Shown here: in pieces, positions 1 through 8,446 of the stretch | How the letters are laid out: every line of letters starts with the position of its first letter | Position numbering within the stretch: position 1 is the stretch's first letter | NCBI GenBank assembly: GCA_032718475.1 | Contig: JAUCBJ010005016.1 | Coordinates: 62,001 to 126,000 of the forward strand | From: Nemertoderma westbladi | Lineage: Eukaryota > Xenacoelomorpha > Nemertodermatida > Nemertodermatidae | Reading direction: 5' to 3' | DNA: 64,000 nucleotides | Program-made: the position numbers and the translations under genes | The notes under the pieces: model-generated | Told to the model about the DNA's origin: nothing | The model's database searches: none | The model's input: the letters and a program-made list of their open reading frames with translations, nothing else

Positions 1-538
1 TTATTATTTCATCCAATCAGATGCCAGCATTTCAACCGTAACCATGGTAACTTCTCAAGTTCCTGCTTATTCCGCTAGAGGCGTTATTTGTCACCCAACA
101 AACTTCCTCTTCTAGTACTGCATCCAATCGTAAGCCTTTATTTTACAGGCGCTCGGGTGTCTACACTTAGCGTCAGGTAACTTCTACTATTTTTTAAATC
201 GCTATTTTTCAGCAACCAGTATTTTCATATTTACCAACCTTTATTTTACAGACGCTAGAGGTGTCTACAGGTAACTTCTACTATTTTTCAAATCGCTATT
301 TTTCAGCAACCAGTATTTTCATATTTACCAACCTTTATTTTACAGACGCTAGAGGTGTCTACAGGTAACTTCTACTATTTTTCACCAGTAACTAAATTTA
401 ATTTTGCAATTTTTCAGATAACAAAATATTCAACAGGGTTCGAACTCGGGACCGTTATAACTCCCCACTTTTCTCCACTCACTCTCCCATCCAACCACGA
501 GAGAAAAAGGCGATAAATATCCAAGTTATTCTGTAGCC
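1..538 (+). repeat. Left terminal inverted repeat of the Polinton
   Basis: This segment is matched in reverse complement by 16189-16727 with few mismatches. The inner boundary lies near ctgtagcc at 531-538. It contains about 2.5 copies of a 94-bp sub-repeat (phase points near 160, 261 and 355), each with the phrase gtaacttctactattttt. Position 1 is still inside the repeat, so the true terminus is upstream of the window. A stretch resembling a Pol III B box (ggttcgaactc, about 438) is present but no tRNA can be folded around it. Confidence 0.92.
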
Positions 539-615
539 TGACCTATTTTGCTTCATTTACTGTTATTATTTACTTTCTATTGGTTACATGTGACACATGT
601 TCTTAGTTGATTGGT

Positions 616-642
616 TGTATACAGTATATATATATAAAATGA
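616..642 (+). promoter_or_regulatory. TATA-like stretch upstream of first + strand gene
   Basis: An alternating TA run followed by AAA lies about 110 bases upstream of the ATG at 747, just inside the left terminal repeat. It could act as the core promoter for the + strand block. In such AT-rich DNA the evidence is weak. Confidence 0.25.
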
Positions 643-746
643 TCTATATAAATATATGAATAGAATAGAAAAAATATCATTAATATTTATTTATCTACCT
701 TGTCGCTGTTATTTAATTGTTATTACATAAAATAATAATAATAATA

Positions 747-1172
747 ATGTCTTCTGATACACCTGCGCCTGTAATAAGACATACATTTAATACTGTAGAT
801 AATCTTACTTGTATTGTTATTGGTAACACTATTTATTGTCCTTCACAACCTAATTTTAAAATAGATATTTCTGAACAAGCAAGAAAAGAACTACGATCTA
901 TTGATATTTTCGGTGAGGTAGATTCTACTAATTACCTTTTAGATTACAAAGAAGAAGATGATTTAGATAAATTCACAATTTTATCAATGTCAGATAACTT
1001 TATTGTTATTACTCAATATAGTGGTAATATAGCGAGCAATAAATGTGAAAAGTTTGAGATCAAATTAGATCGTAAAAATGCTTATGAAATTATGGCTTTG
1101 TTTATTGTTATTATTTCGAAAGAAACCTTTGTAACCACTGATGAAACCGATGACAATGAAGATGATTCTTGA
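747..1172 (+). CDS. Unknown small acidic Polinton protein (141 aa)
   Basis: Open frame from the first ATG (747) to TGA, 141 codons. Thirty bases upstream the frame also contains a TTG, which is an unlikely start in a eukaryote. The protein is soluble-looking, rich in Asp, Ile and Asn, and ends in a strongly acidic tail (DETDDNEDDS). I see no zinc, nucleotide-binding or membrane motif and do not recognise the family. It is the first gene inside the left repeat, so it may be an early accessory gene. That role is inference only. Confidence 0.6.
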   Translation: MSSDTPAPVIRHTFNTVDNLTCIVIGNTIYCPSQPNFKIDISEQARKELRSIDIFGEVDSTNYLLDYKEEDDLDKFTILSMSDNFIVITQYSGNIASNKCEKFEIKLDRKNAYEIMALFIVIISKETFVTTDETDDNEDDS

Positions 1173-1239
1173 CTCTTTCAGCTATATTATAAATATTTTA
1201 TCAACATTTTAACGATTTTGGTTTGGTTATTTAAGAAAA

Positions 1240-1890
1240 ATGGATATATTAATAAACGCAAATTGTAGTATTTGTTATTCTAATTTAAAACATCTTGATT
1301 GTTACATATGTGTTAATAAGCATGGAACTTGCGTGACATGTATTGATCAACATGTTGAAATTAATGATTGTACTAAAATTTGTCCAATTTGTAGAGTACA
1401 GTCACTTTGCAGAGTAAACAAGTTATATAATCCATATTATTGGAAAGAGCTGCGGAATTCTATCTACATTTCAGGAAAAAGTAACGAACCTAACGAGTTA
1501 TTTACAATATCACAGAATATTTTTTATCGATATATAGTGAAAAAAGGCGGCTTTATGGTACCTTGGTTGTTTGATGAAGAACATAAAAATATCACAGTAA
1601 AATTAAATAAGAATTTGCGTAGTTTTGATATTTACTTTAAGACATATAAAGATGAATCATCTTCGAGAGGTATAAAACCAAAAAAGTATTATTTGAAACT
1701 TGATGAAGGTATTCTTTGCAATGATTTGTGTATGAGAGTAATTTGCACTTTGACGGAACATACTCTAAGTCATATTTCCAGTACTAAATGCTACGGACGT
1801 GGTATAGAACGTAAATGTCAAACTAAGAAGTATAACGAATTTATACGATGTCACCGCTATCTCACTTGGTGTGGACATTATTTAAATTGA
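1240..1890 (+). CDS. RING-finger protein, putative E3 ubiquitin ligase
   Basis: 216 codons from ATG. The N-terminus holds a RING-type cross-brace: C9-x2-C12, C24, H28, C31-x2-C34, C48-x2-C51 (CPIC). RING domains recruit ubiquitin-conjugating enzymes, so this is a likely E3 ligase. The remaining 160 residues are basic and have no recognised domain. A further cluster of Cys/His near the C-terminus (C-H-R, W-C-G-H) might bind metal. It lies 67 bases after the first ORF and is intact. RING proteins are frequent accessory genes in large DNA viruses and some Polintons; its target here is unknown. Confidence 0.72.
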   Translation: MDILINANCSICYSNLKHLDCYICVNKHGTCVTCIDQHVEINDCTKICPICRVQSLCRVNKLYNPYYWKELRNSIYISGKSNEPNELFTISQNIFYRYIVKKGGFMVPWLFDEEHKNITVKLNKNLRSFDIYFKTYKDESSSRGIKPKKYYLKLDEGILCNDLCMRVICTLTEHTLSHISSTKCYGRGIERKCQTKKYNEFIRCHRYLTWCGHYLN

Positions 1891-2116
1891 AAACAATGTC
1901 TGTTAATTGCTGGTATACGATTACACAATCTTTTCAAATAAGGTAATAACTACAACGAAAGATTGCCATGATAAATATACTAATACTACAGTTGTACATA
2001 CTTTTTGTTGTAAAATGCTGTTTTTTGTGAATTGTTACATATATACATAGTAATGGTGATGGTTTATTGATATTAATATTATATTATATTGTATTGATGA
2101 TATATCTTAATAATAA

Positions 2117-2795
2117 ATGGCTGACTTTAATTCAGGTCCATATAATTTAAACTTTCAAATGGGAACGAGTATGATAATTTCTGGCCCTTCTGGTTCCGGA
2201 AAGTCTACATTTGTCGGCAATTTAATTAAACACAAGAATGGTTGTTTCAACGAACCCCCCTTACGAGTATTGTATTGTTACGGGAGCAATCCCCCGACTA
2301 TTCCCGGTATTACACACCTTTATAAAGGTTTGCCTGAAAATATATAGAGTTTAGTGAATAGCCGAGATTTATTAATTATAGATGATTTATTAACAGAAAC
2401 TGAGTCCAGTACAGCTTTAACTGTATTGTTTACTAAGGTAGCTCATCATTCCAATATATTTATTTGTTTTATAACGCAAAACATGTTTTACGGTGGGAAG
2501 CATAACCGCACAAGATCAATTAATAGCCATACCTTAGTATTAATGAAAAATCCACGAGACAGTTTATCGGTTTTAAATTTTGCGAAGCAGATGTTACCAG
2601 GGCAGACCAAATTTTTAGTAGATTCCTATCAAGATACGAACCATTTGAACTATTGAACCATTTTCGCATTTCTTAATTGATTTACGACAGGAAACACCCG
2701 AACATTTAAGATTTAGATCGGATATATTTCGTAATCATAATTGTTACATTAAAAATTATATTGACTATAAACGTAGCGAAAATAATAAAAAATAA
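2117..2795 (+). pseudogene. A32-like (FtsK/HerA superfamily) packaging ATPase, broken
   Basis: Residues 23-31 form a Walker A loop (GPSGSGKST). After an in-frame TAG at 2345-2347 the same frame resumes with Walker B (LLIIDD), a sensor-type QN and the conserved asparagine/arginine-rich segment (KNPRD) of Polinton and NCLDV genome-packaging ATPases, ending at 2656. The conserved C-terminal part is still visible in a different frame (from about 2649 to TAA at 2793-2795), so a frameshift lies near 2646-2667. The family pumps genomic DNA into capsids. With one nonsense and one frameshift lesion this copy should not make the full enzyme. Confidence 0.85.
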
Positions 2796-2842
2796 TAATA
2801 AATAATTAATATTTTGTAACAATTTTCAATAATGTTGCAACA

Positions 2843-3226
2843 ATGAATAGACTTGTGCAGAAATATCGTAACGAACTGGAATTTCTACGCAGCGCTACCC
2901 CTCAACAAAGAACTTATTTTATTAACCATACCGCGAGTAACGAATTAATACGGCTCATTGTAAATACCGCATTAAATGTTCTAAAAGGTAACGTACAATT
3001 GACCCCTCATTCATTTAGAAATATTCGCCACTATAAGAAGGTATTGAAATCACTCAACCGTAAAATAAAAAATATATCAAGTTACAGAAAAAAGTTAAGC
3101 AATCAATCTGGAGGCATACTACCGTTTCTAATACCCTTACTCGGCATTGGTGCGAAACTCGCCGCGAGTGCTGGTGCCGCCGCCGCTGGAGCGGCTATTG
3201 CGAAAAAAATTAACCGCGGACGGTAA
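2843..3226 (+). CDS. Small basic protein with hydrophobic Gly/Ala C-terminus, probable virion component
   Basis: 127 codons from ATG. Residues 1-85 are basic and probably helical. The C-terminus starts at an SGG motif and continues into a hydrophobic, Ala/Gly-rich segment (PFLIPLLGIGAKL then an alanine run) closed by a basic KKINRGR tail. This layout resembles small membrane-active or core polypeptides found between the ATPase and capsid genes of Polintons and adintoviruses. The stop is followed within two bases by the next ATG, the tight spacing seen throughout 2843-6487. Function is inferred from layout and context. Confidence 0.6.
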   Translation: MNRLVQKYRNELEFLRSATPQQRTYFINHTASNELIRLIVNTALNVLKGNVQLTPHSFRNIRHYKKVLKSLNRKIKNISSYRKKLSNQSGGILPFLIPLLGIGAKLAASAGAAAAGAAIAKKINRGR

Positions 3227-3228
3227 TA

Positions 3229-3465
3229 ATGATTAAAACAGGAGTAACATTTAGAAAATTATATTTAGTATTGAGTAAACCATTAGCTACTGATTTAAAA
3301 CCTCAAGATATACCTAGAGTAAATACTACAAAAAGAAAACCCTTTAAAACATCAACTTTGAAGAAAATAAAAAAATCAGGCTACCAAGTAACTCCTGTCC
3401 AGTTGATTTTCCTCGCAATACTGCTAGTAGTTATCAGATCAATTTTCATGGCGCCTTACCTATAA
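3229..3465 (+). CDS. Small ORF with C-terminal hydrophobic stretch; may be the 5' part of the penton gene
   Basis: 78 codons from ATG 3229, starting two bases after the previous stop. The first 50 residues are basic. The last 22 (from QLIFLAILLVV) look like a membrane segment, but that segment overlaps the penton-type reading frame, which is open from 3348. An A7 run at 3369-3375 sits exactly where a -1 shift would move ribosomes from this frame into the penton frame, so the apparent membrane segment may be an out-of-frame artefact. It is either a separate membrane protein overlapping its neighbour or the N-terminus of a gene split by a homopolymer indel or frameshift. Confidence 0.5.
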   Translation: MIKTGVTFRKLYLVLSKPLATDLKPQDIPRVNTTKRKPFKTSTLKKIKKSGYQVTPVQLIFLAILLVVIRSIFMAPYL

Positions 3466-4205
3466 ATCCAAACGAAAACTGGGTGGTAGGTATAAAAAGT
3501 ATATTTTACTTAGCCACGTTACCGTCCATGTATAACAATGTAGATAATTTTATTTTATTAAAAAAAGGGAAAAAAAATTTTGAGGATACACTTCCATCCG
3601 GCTTGTTCTACAGTATCAATGACATTATAGATTATTTTAACACGGTGGCATTGAAAGATAAATTACAAATAGTTGAAAATACTCAGCAAAATAGGTTGCA
3701 ATTTATTTTAGGGAAAACTGTACGAGAGTTATTTATAGGTCAACAATTAGCCTATTATTTTGGAATTACTGAAAATAATCTCGGGGCGAATTTAAATCCA
3801 AATTTTAAAATTATTTTGAAGACGAAAAATAACATAAAGGGTTATTTAATAAAGGTTATCGGAAATGAAGAAAAAGCTTACCAGATGGTATTTTTATGTC
3901 CTCAACCACCCAACTCTATTCCAGAACCTAAGTCGAACATGTACGTGACTACTAATATAATTGAAAATGAATATATTAATGATTTTGGCTTAGCTTTACT
4001 TCGTCGCGTGGCGATACCTGATGACGTGAAATATGGTAGTGTAATAAATAAAGAATTTGCCAAGGATACAATTCATTATATCCCTGTAAAAAAATCATAT
4101 AAGATAACATACATTCATATTGAAATAATATACAAAGAAGGAAAAGATTTGAATTTTGAATACAGAACAACTTGTATTACCTTACACTTTAAAAAAATAA
4201 ATTGA
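3348..4205 (+). CDS. Minor capsid (penton-type single jelly-roll) protein, start unclear
   Basis: This frame is open from 3348 to TGA at 4205 and has no ATG until M51-type codons well inside the conserved region. The earliest conventional start-like codon (GTG at 3483) would cut off the first strands. The N-terminal part carries the recognisable Polinton/adintovirus penton pattern: LPSNS, a short stretch to NW-VVGI, then the LPSGLFYS-x-NDIIDYFN segment and a C-terminal TLHFKK. Penton proteins close the capsid five-fold vertices. The gene ends one base before the next ATG. The absent start suggests expression through the preceding ORF (see the finding on the A7 run) or a damaged copy. Confidence 0.7.
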   Translation, partial: NINFEENKKIRLPSNSCPVDFPRNTASSYQINFHGALPINPNENWVVGIKSIFYLATLPSMYNNVDNFILLKKGKKNFEDTLPSGLFYSINDIIDYFNTVALKDKLQIVENTQQNRLQFILGKTVRELFIGQQLAYYFGITENNLGANLNPNFKIILKTKNNIKGYLIKVIGNEEKAYQMVFLCPQPPNSIPEPKSNMYVTTNIIENEYINDFGLALLRRVAIPDDVKYGSVINKEFAKDTIHYIPVKKSYKITYIHIEIIYKEGKDLNFEYRTTCITLHFKKIN

Positions 4206-4206
4206 A

Positions 4207-4770
4207 ATGGATTCCGATTTATTTCAAAGATACAGTAAACCTCAATATGGCGGTGCAGACTCTAATCTTGCTGTTTTTAAAGGTGGTAGAAGTACGAGAG
4301 GCTCGACGCAAGTTCCTGTTTTTCGAGGTGGTTCATATATTGACCCTCACGGTCAACAAATTGGTGCATTTGGTCCAAACTTAAAACAACGTCGATTTCA
4401 ACGTTATCGTAGAGGTATGAGGACAAATCAACACGGGGAAGGTATATTTACAGACGCTTTATCTACATTGAAAAAATTTGGAAAGCTATTAGCAAAAAAA
4501 GTTTTACAAAAAGCTTTACCATTTACCACAAAATTTATGAGACAACACGTAATACCAAAAGGTAAGCGGGTCTTATATCAGCAGGCTAATACGGTTATTA
4601 ATAAAGCATTAAATAAAATGAAACCATCAACAAGATCGGTTGTAGAAAAAGTTTATAGAGATTTAAAGCGACCGACTAGACCAATGTCTATGAACATACA
4701 TCATTGTCATAGTAAAAATAGAAAAATAAAAAAAGGCAAACTGAAACACTGCGAAAAAAGTATTTTTTAA
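4207..4770 (+). CDS. Basic Gly-rich virion core-type protein with GG processing motifs
   Basis: 187 codons. The N-terminus is Gly/Tyr/Phe-rich (QYGGADS, VFKGG, VFRGG), followed by the phrase GAFGP and then a long Lys/Arg-rich helical region (about 75-175). This matches the 'YGG...VF-x-G...' proteins encoded next to the major capsid gene in Polintons and adintoviruses, often compared with adenovirus pVI/pX-type precursors. The repeated F-x-G-G sites resemble substrates of adenovirus-type proteases, one of which is encoded 1.3 kb downstream. The likely role is packaging DNA or tethering the capsid. Spacing to both neighbours is one or two bases. The frame is intact. Confidence 0.65.
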   Translation: MDSDLFQRYSKPQYGGADSNLAVFKGGRSTRGSTQVPVFRGGSYIDPHGQQIGAFGPNLKQRRFQRYRRGMRTNQHGEGIFTDALSTLKKFGKLLAKKVLQKALPFTTKFMRQHVIPKGKRVLYQQANTVINKALNKMKPSTRSVVEKVYRDLKRPTRPMSMNIHHCHSKNRKIKKGKLKHCEKSIF

Positions 4771-4772
4771 TA

Positions 4773-6032
4773 ATGTCAATTATTAAGGAATTAGATTTAT
4801 TTTCTACACAGCCAATACAGACTGAATTTAAAGCAAAGCATTATGAAACAATTTACCCAGTATCCAATCTCAGAAGCGAGTCTAGGAGAGTCACGTTCCT
4901 TGTACCAAGATCCAATGAATTCTATACGAAACTGCAAGATGCGTTATTAATTACAAAATGTACTGTACGGTGGGATAGACGACTTGAAAACTCCCATATT
5001 TATATATTGAATTACCCTTCTGGGACTATGTGGAGTGATATTAAAATAGACCTTAATGAGAAGCAGGTTGAAAATAGCAATAACCATTATTTCTACAAGT
5101 CGTACTTATCCAATTTATTATTCACAACATACGAGTCTAAAAATGGATTACTGGGGGTAGGCGGCTTTTGTCAGCCTTTATCCGAACACGGAAATGAAAT
5201 TAATCCCGGCGCGCATCCTATTGGTGATGCCTTTAGTAAACAAATGCAATTTGTAAGTGGATTGACGATTGATTTTGATACTGAAAGTAAAATAATACAA
5301 CCCGGGTATGATTTAAGAATGCATTTTAGAAAAGTATCAAATTCGTTTATTTTTAAAATCACTCCAAACGCAAACGCAGTGACAAATCTTCGGCTAGAAT
5401 TAGATGAAGTAAAGATCCTAATCCCTAGAATGGAGGTTAATCCAGTAATAGAAAGCAATTACCTAAAAGGTTTAGAGAGTTACGATATTGAATATCAATT
5501 CCAAAAAAAGGAGGTTACAACATTTACTATTCCCGCTCAAACCACAAATTACACCCAAACAAACATATTTGATGGTAAAAAACCCAAATTAGTTATTATC
5601 GGTTTTATAACAAATAACGCTTATTCTGGAGAATTAATTAGTAATCCCTTGAAATTTGAACATTTTAACCTTAGACGCGCGGAACTGATTGTAGATGGTC
5701 TTCCAGTAGGTGGTGTAATATACGAGCCTAATTTTACAGATGGAACATACATTTTTGAGTATACTCAATTAATGCAAAACATTAATACATATATTAACGG
5801 TTATGGAGGTAATAATATAGACCATGAAACCTACTTAGGTAATTGCCCCCTCATATCCTGGGACCTAACCGCCGACGGCTATGTTAGAGATCCTCAACCA
5901 TCGATATATACTAACGGTCAATTAAAATTAAGATTTGCCGAACCGTTGGTTGAGACCATAAATGTAATCATTTTTAATATTTATGATCAATCATTAAGTT
6001 TAAATAGCAGGAAAGAAATACATATCGATTAA
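4773..6032 (+). CDS. Major capsid protein, double jelly-roll, Polinton type
   Basis: 419 codons from ATG to TAA, clean. The N-terminus has the family start (LDLFS-x-QPIQTEF, then YPVSNL and a VTFLVP strand). A central segment follows with D-x-N-EKQVE-x-SNNHYFYKSYL, corresponding to the highly conserved 'N-x-K-x-V...Y-x-Y-x-x-Y' region of Polinton hexon-like proteins. The C-terminal half repeats a beta-rich pattern, as expected for two fused jelly rolls. Metazoan databases often label this family 'F54H12.2-like'. Trimers of such proteins build icosahedral capsids. It sits between the core-type protein and the protease. Confidence 0.88.
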   Translation: MSIIKELDLFSTQPIQTEFKAKHYETIYPVSNLRSESRRVTFLVPRSNEFYTKLQDALLITKCTVRWDRRLENSHIYILNYPSGTMWSDIKIDLNEKQVENSNNHYFYKSYLSNLLFTTYESKNGLLGVGGFCQPLSEHGNEINPGAHPIGDAFSKQMQFVSGLTIDFDTESKIIQPGYDLRMHFRKVSNSFIFKITPNANAVTNLRLELDEVKILIPRMEVNPVIESNYLKGLESYDIEYQFQKKEVTTFTIPAQTTNYTQTNIFDGKKPKLVIIGFITNNAYSGELISNPLKFEHFNLRRAELIVDGLPVGGVIYEPNFTDGTYIFEYTQLMQNINTYINGYGGNNIDHETYLGNCPLISWDLTADGYVRDPQPSIYTNGQLKLRFAEPLVETINVIIFNIYDQSLSLNSRKEIHID

Positions 6033-6034
6033 GT

Positions 6035-6487
6035 ATGTTATCTACAGAGGACCTTGATATGTTTCCAGTGGGTGGTCACTATTTGGGAGCGTTTCCAACT
6101 AACAAATTACCTAAATTAGATAATAATAAGCGGAGAGATTATGGGTTAATAGTAAATACCGATAAAGAGCATCTTCCCGGGATTCATTGGATCGCAATAT
6201 ATATACGAGATAATGAAGCCGAATTATTTGATTCGTTTGGACCAAAATATCCAAACAGATGTATCGAAAAATGGCTTGAGAAAAATTCCGCGAGGTGGTG
6301 TACTACCCGGAAACAATTTCAAGACCCCAGGAGGACCACATGTGGCCTATACTGTCTTTATTATTTGGTAAATCGAATTCACACAATCTATCCAATGAGT
6401 GCGTTTACAAATAATGTGGAAATAAATGAAATAATATTATATAAATGGCTTGTTAATTATTATAAAATAAACCAACAAGCGTTATAA
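6035..6487 (+). CDS. Adenovirus-type (Ulp1-fold) cysteine maturation protease
   Basis: 150 codons from ATG, two bases after the capsid stop. Catalytic residues are visible in the adenain/Ulp1 order: H51 (GIHWIAIYI), D66 (ELFDSFG), an oxyanion Gln at 96, and C103 (TTCGLYC). The Q-to-C spacing of seven matches the adenovirus protease. Such proteases cleave capsid and core precursors during virion maturation. GG motifs in the upstream 4207-4770 and 2843-3226 products are candidate substrates. Length is slightly shorter than adenain. All key residues are intact, so the enzyme could be active if expressed. Confidence 0.9.
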   Translation: MLSTEDLDMFPVGGHYLGAFPTNKLPKLDNNKRRDYGLIVNTDKEHLPGIHWIAIYIRDNEAELFDSFGPKYPNRCIEKWLEKNSARWCTTRKQFQDPRRTTCGLYCLYYLVNRIHTIYPMSAFTNNVEINEIILYKWLVNYYKINQQAL

Positions 6488-6531
6488 TTAATCATTTTAC
6501 TTTTGTTTATCTAAATATATTATCAGATAAA

Positions 6532-7104
6532 ATGGATAATATTATTTTTGTTGATTTTCAATATTATAAGATAGACAATAAAGAGTATCCGGTAGTATTT
6601 AAAGAATTTGCTATATTCGATTCTAAATACAGTAAAACTAATATAAAGACATTTTTAATTAAAGGACCTCCTGATATTAACTTATCAGCATTAGATGAAG
6701 CCCACGTAAACAATTTACGGGACATGACTTCGCATTTATCTTGGGATTACGGCGACATTTCGCAAGATGACTTTAAAAAGTATATGAAGAGACAATTAAA
6801 AAATAAATATAATATATATGTATTCGGGTTGATGAAAGCCGCAATATTAAACACCCAACTTGATGTTTACACTCCAAAATCGATGAACAAATTGGGAATA
6901 TTTCAACTATATTACAATTATTTAACTCCGTGTCCTTTCCATGATAAATTAACTACTGTAGAAGATAAATGTAGTTTTCACAAAGATGGTGATAGCTGCT
7001 TGAATTACTGCTCAGCGAAAAGGATTGGAGGGTATGTAACGAAGCGATTAACTGAGACAGGTGATAAACAGAAAGAAATAACTGCGGTGAATGATGTACA
7101 GTAG
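6532..7104 (+). CDS. Cys/His-containing Polinton accessory protein of unknown function
   Basis: 190 codons from ATG 6532, 45 bases after the protease stop, last gene of the + strand block. The start (IIFVDFQYYKIDN, VFKEFAIFD) has the beta-strand and acidic-residue pattern seen in exonuclease-like/RNase H-like folds, and the W-DYGDIS segment recurs in related invertebrate proteins of unknown function. The C-terminus has a CPFH...CSFH...C...C cluster that could bind zinc. I recognise the general invertebrate family by pattern but cannot assign a biochemical role. A nuclease-like fold is a guess. Confidence 0.55.
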   Translation: MDNIIFVDFQYYKIDNKEYPVVFKEFAIFDSKYSKTNIKTFLIKGPPDINLSALDEAHVNNLRDMTSHLSWDYGDISQDDFKKYMKRQLKNKYNIYVFGLMKAAILNTQLDVYTPKSMNKLGIFQLYYNYLTPCPFHDKLTTVEDKCSFHKDGDSCLNYCSAKRIGGYVTKRLTETGDKQKEITAVNDVQ

Positions 7105-7460
7105 GTTTACAGTAAGCTTGTAATGTGATGGGATATAATATAATTTTATTTTGGTGATGCTCTTGATGTTAATATAAAAATATAATTTTTTACAACAAGT
7201 TCTCTAAAAAAGAGTCAATTGCGCTAGGTTAACTATACACATTTAACAATATGACATAGACGTAACATGTACAGGAGATATTCTCGATATCATTCTAATA
7301 TAGTTGTATTGGTATTATGAAACATCCTATACATCGCAAACTAATAACACATACAGTAGTTGACTAGTGATATGACTTTAGTAATATTAGTCAGAAATGC
7401 AACATAATCTGTATAGGATGTAGTGTTAACCTGTTGGTACTGGTACTGATAAATTATAGG
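7105..7460. other. Non-coding, AT-rich zone between the two Polinton gene blocks
   Basis: No frame of note. A short inverted pair (aaacatcctatac near 7320 and gtataggatg near 7412) could form a hairpin. Convergent transcription from both blocks would end in or near this zone. Confidence 0.4.
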
Positions 7461-8267
7461 CCTATCCACAACTGTCATCCACTTTATCAGTACCGGTAGT
7501 GCTTTACTCTTCCAACACTGTAGTCGCGGTCTACTGGTATCAGTACAGCAGTAATCTGATGCAATAGCATACTGCTGTCATGACCTGGATTGCTCGCATG
7601 GCTCTCTCATACAGGGATTAGATCATCTACCTAAACAATACAGTACTGCAGTACTGTCGCTGTTGTTGTAACAGTATAGTCAGATAGAGCATACTGATTT
7701 CCTTTGATTAGCATTATACCGCAGTACCGGTACTATAGTATTAATGTAACAGTACCTGTAGTAACAAACTAAGCCAATGTATACAATATCGTGAGCCAGT
7801 TACAATCAGATGTGTACGCAGTCAGCCACGCTGCAGGGATGCGGTCAACCTCACAGCTAGCCTTGCAACACCTATCTACAACTGTCATCCACTTTATCAG
7901 TACCTGTAGTGTTTTACTCTTCCAACACTGTAGTTGCGGTCTACCGGTATCAGTACAGCAGTAATCTGATGCAATAGCATACTGCTGACATGACCCGGAT
8001 TGCTCGCACGGGTCTCTCATACAGGGAATAGTTCCCCTACCCAAACAATACAGTACTGCAGTACTGTCACTGTTGTTGTAACAGTATAGTCAGATAGAGC
8101 ATACTGATTTCTTTTGATTAGCATTGTACCGCAGTACCGGTACTACAGTATTAATGTAACAGTACCTGCAGTAACAAACTAAACCAATGTATACAATATC
8201 GTGAGCTAGTTACAATCAGATGTGTGCGCAGTCAGCCACGCTGCTGGGATGCAGTCAACCTCGCAGC
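7461..8267 (+). repeat. 410-bp tandem duplication inside the Polinton
   Basis: 7461-7870 and 7871-8267 are near-identical direct copies. Both start cctat-c/t-cacaactgtcatcc, both contain the palindromic phrase cagtactgcagtactg, and both end at the catcc-cagtcaacctc region. Scattered substitutions show some age. The copies carry many accggta/cagtac palindromes and no coding frame. They lie between the two gene blocks. Confidence 0.88.
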
Positions 8268-8446
8268 CGCCCAGTCAGCCTGTCGCTCAGTCAGTCAGCC
8301 AGCCGCCCAGTCAGCCAGCCAGCCACGCAGCTACTGCCGGCTAGGCACGCAGTCAGTCTGTGAGAGTCATGCTTATTCAAACGAGGTTAGTTTTCCCTAA
8401 CTACCGATAGATCGAATGAAAAATAATAATGTTTAATTTTCACCTT
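8268..8446. repeat. cagtcagcc-type simple repeat and spacer
   Basis: 8268-8360 is an irregular run of gccagtcagcc/agccgccc units. It is followed by AT-rich DNA up to the end of the polymerase frame. Confidence 0.5.

Noticed and set aside
438-448. tRNA gene or tRNA-derived SINE in the terminal repeat
   Set aside because: Only a B-box-like stretch is present. No A box or cloverleaf can be found, and the right-hand copy has a mismatch in it.
4202-4384. 60-codon frame at the start of the core-protein gene
   Set aside because: Shadow of the 4207-4770 gene in another frame.
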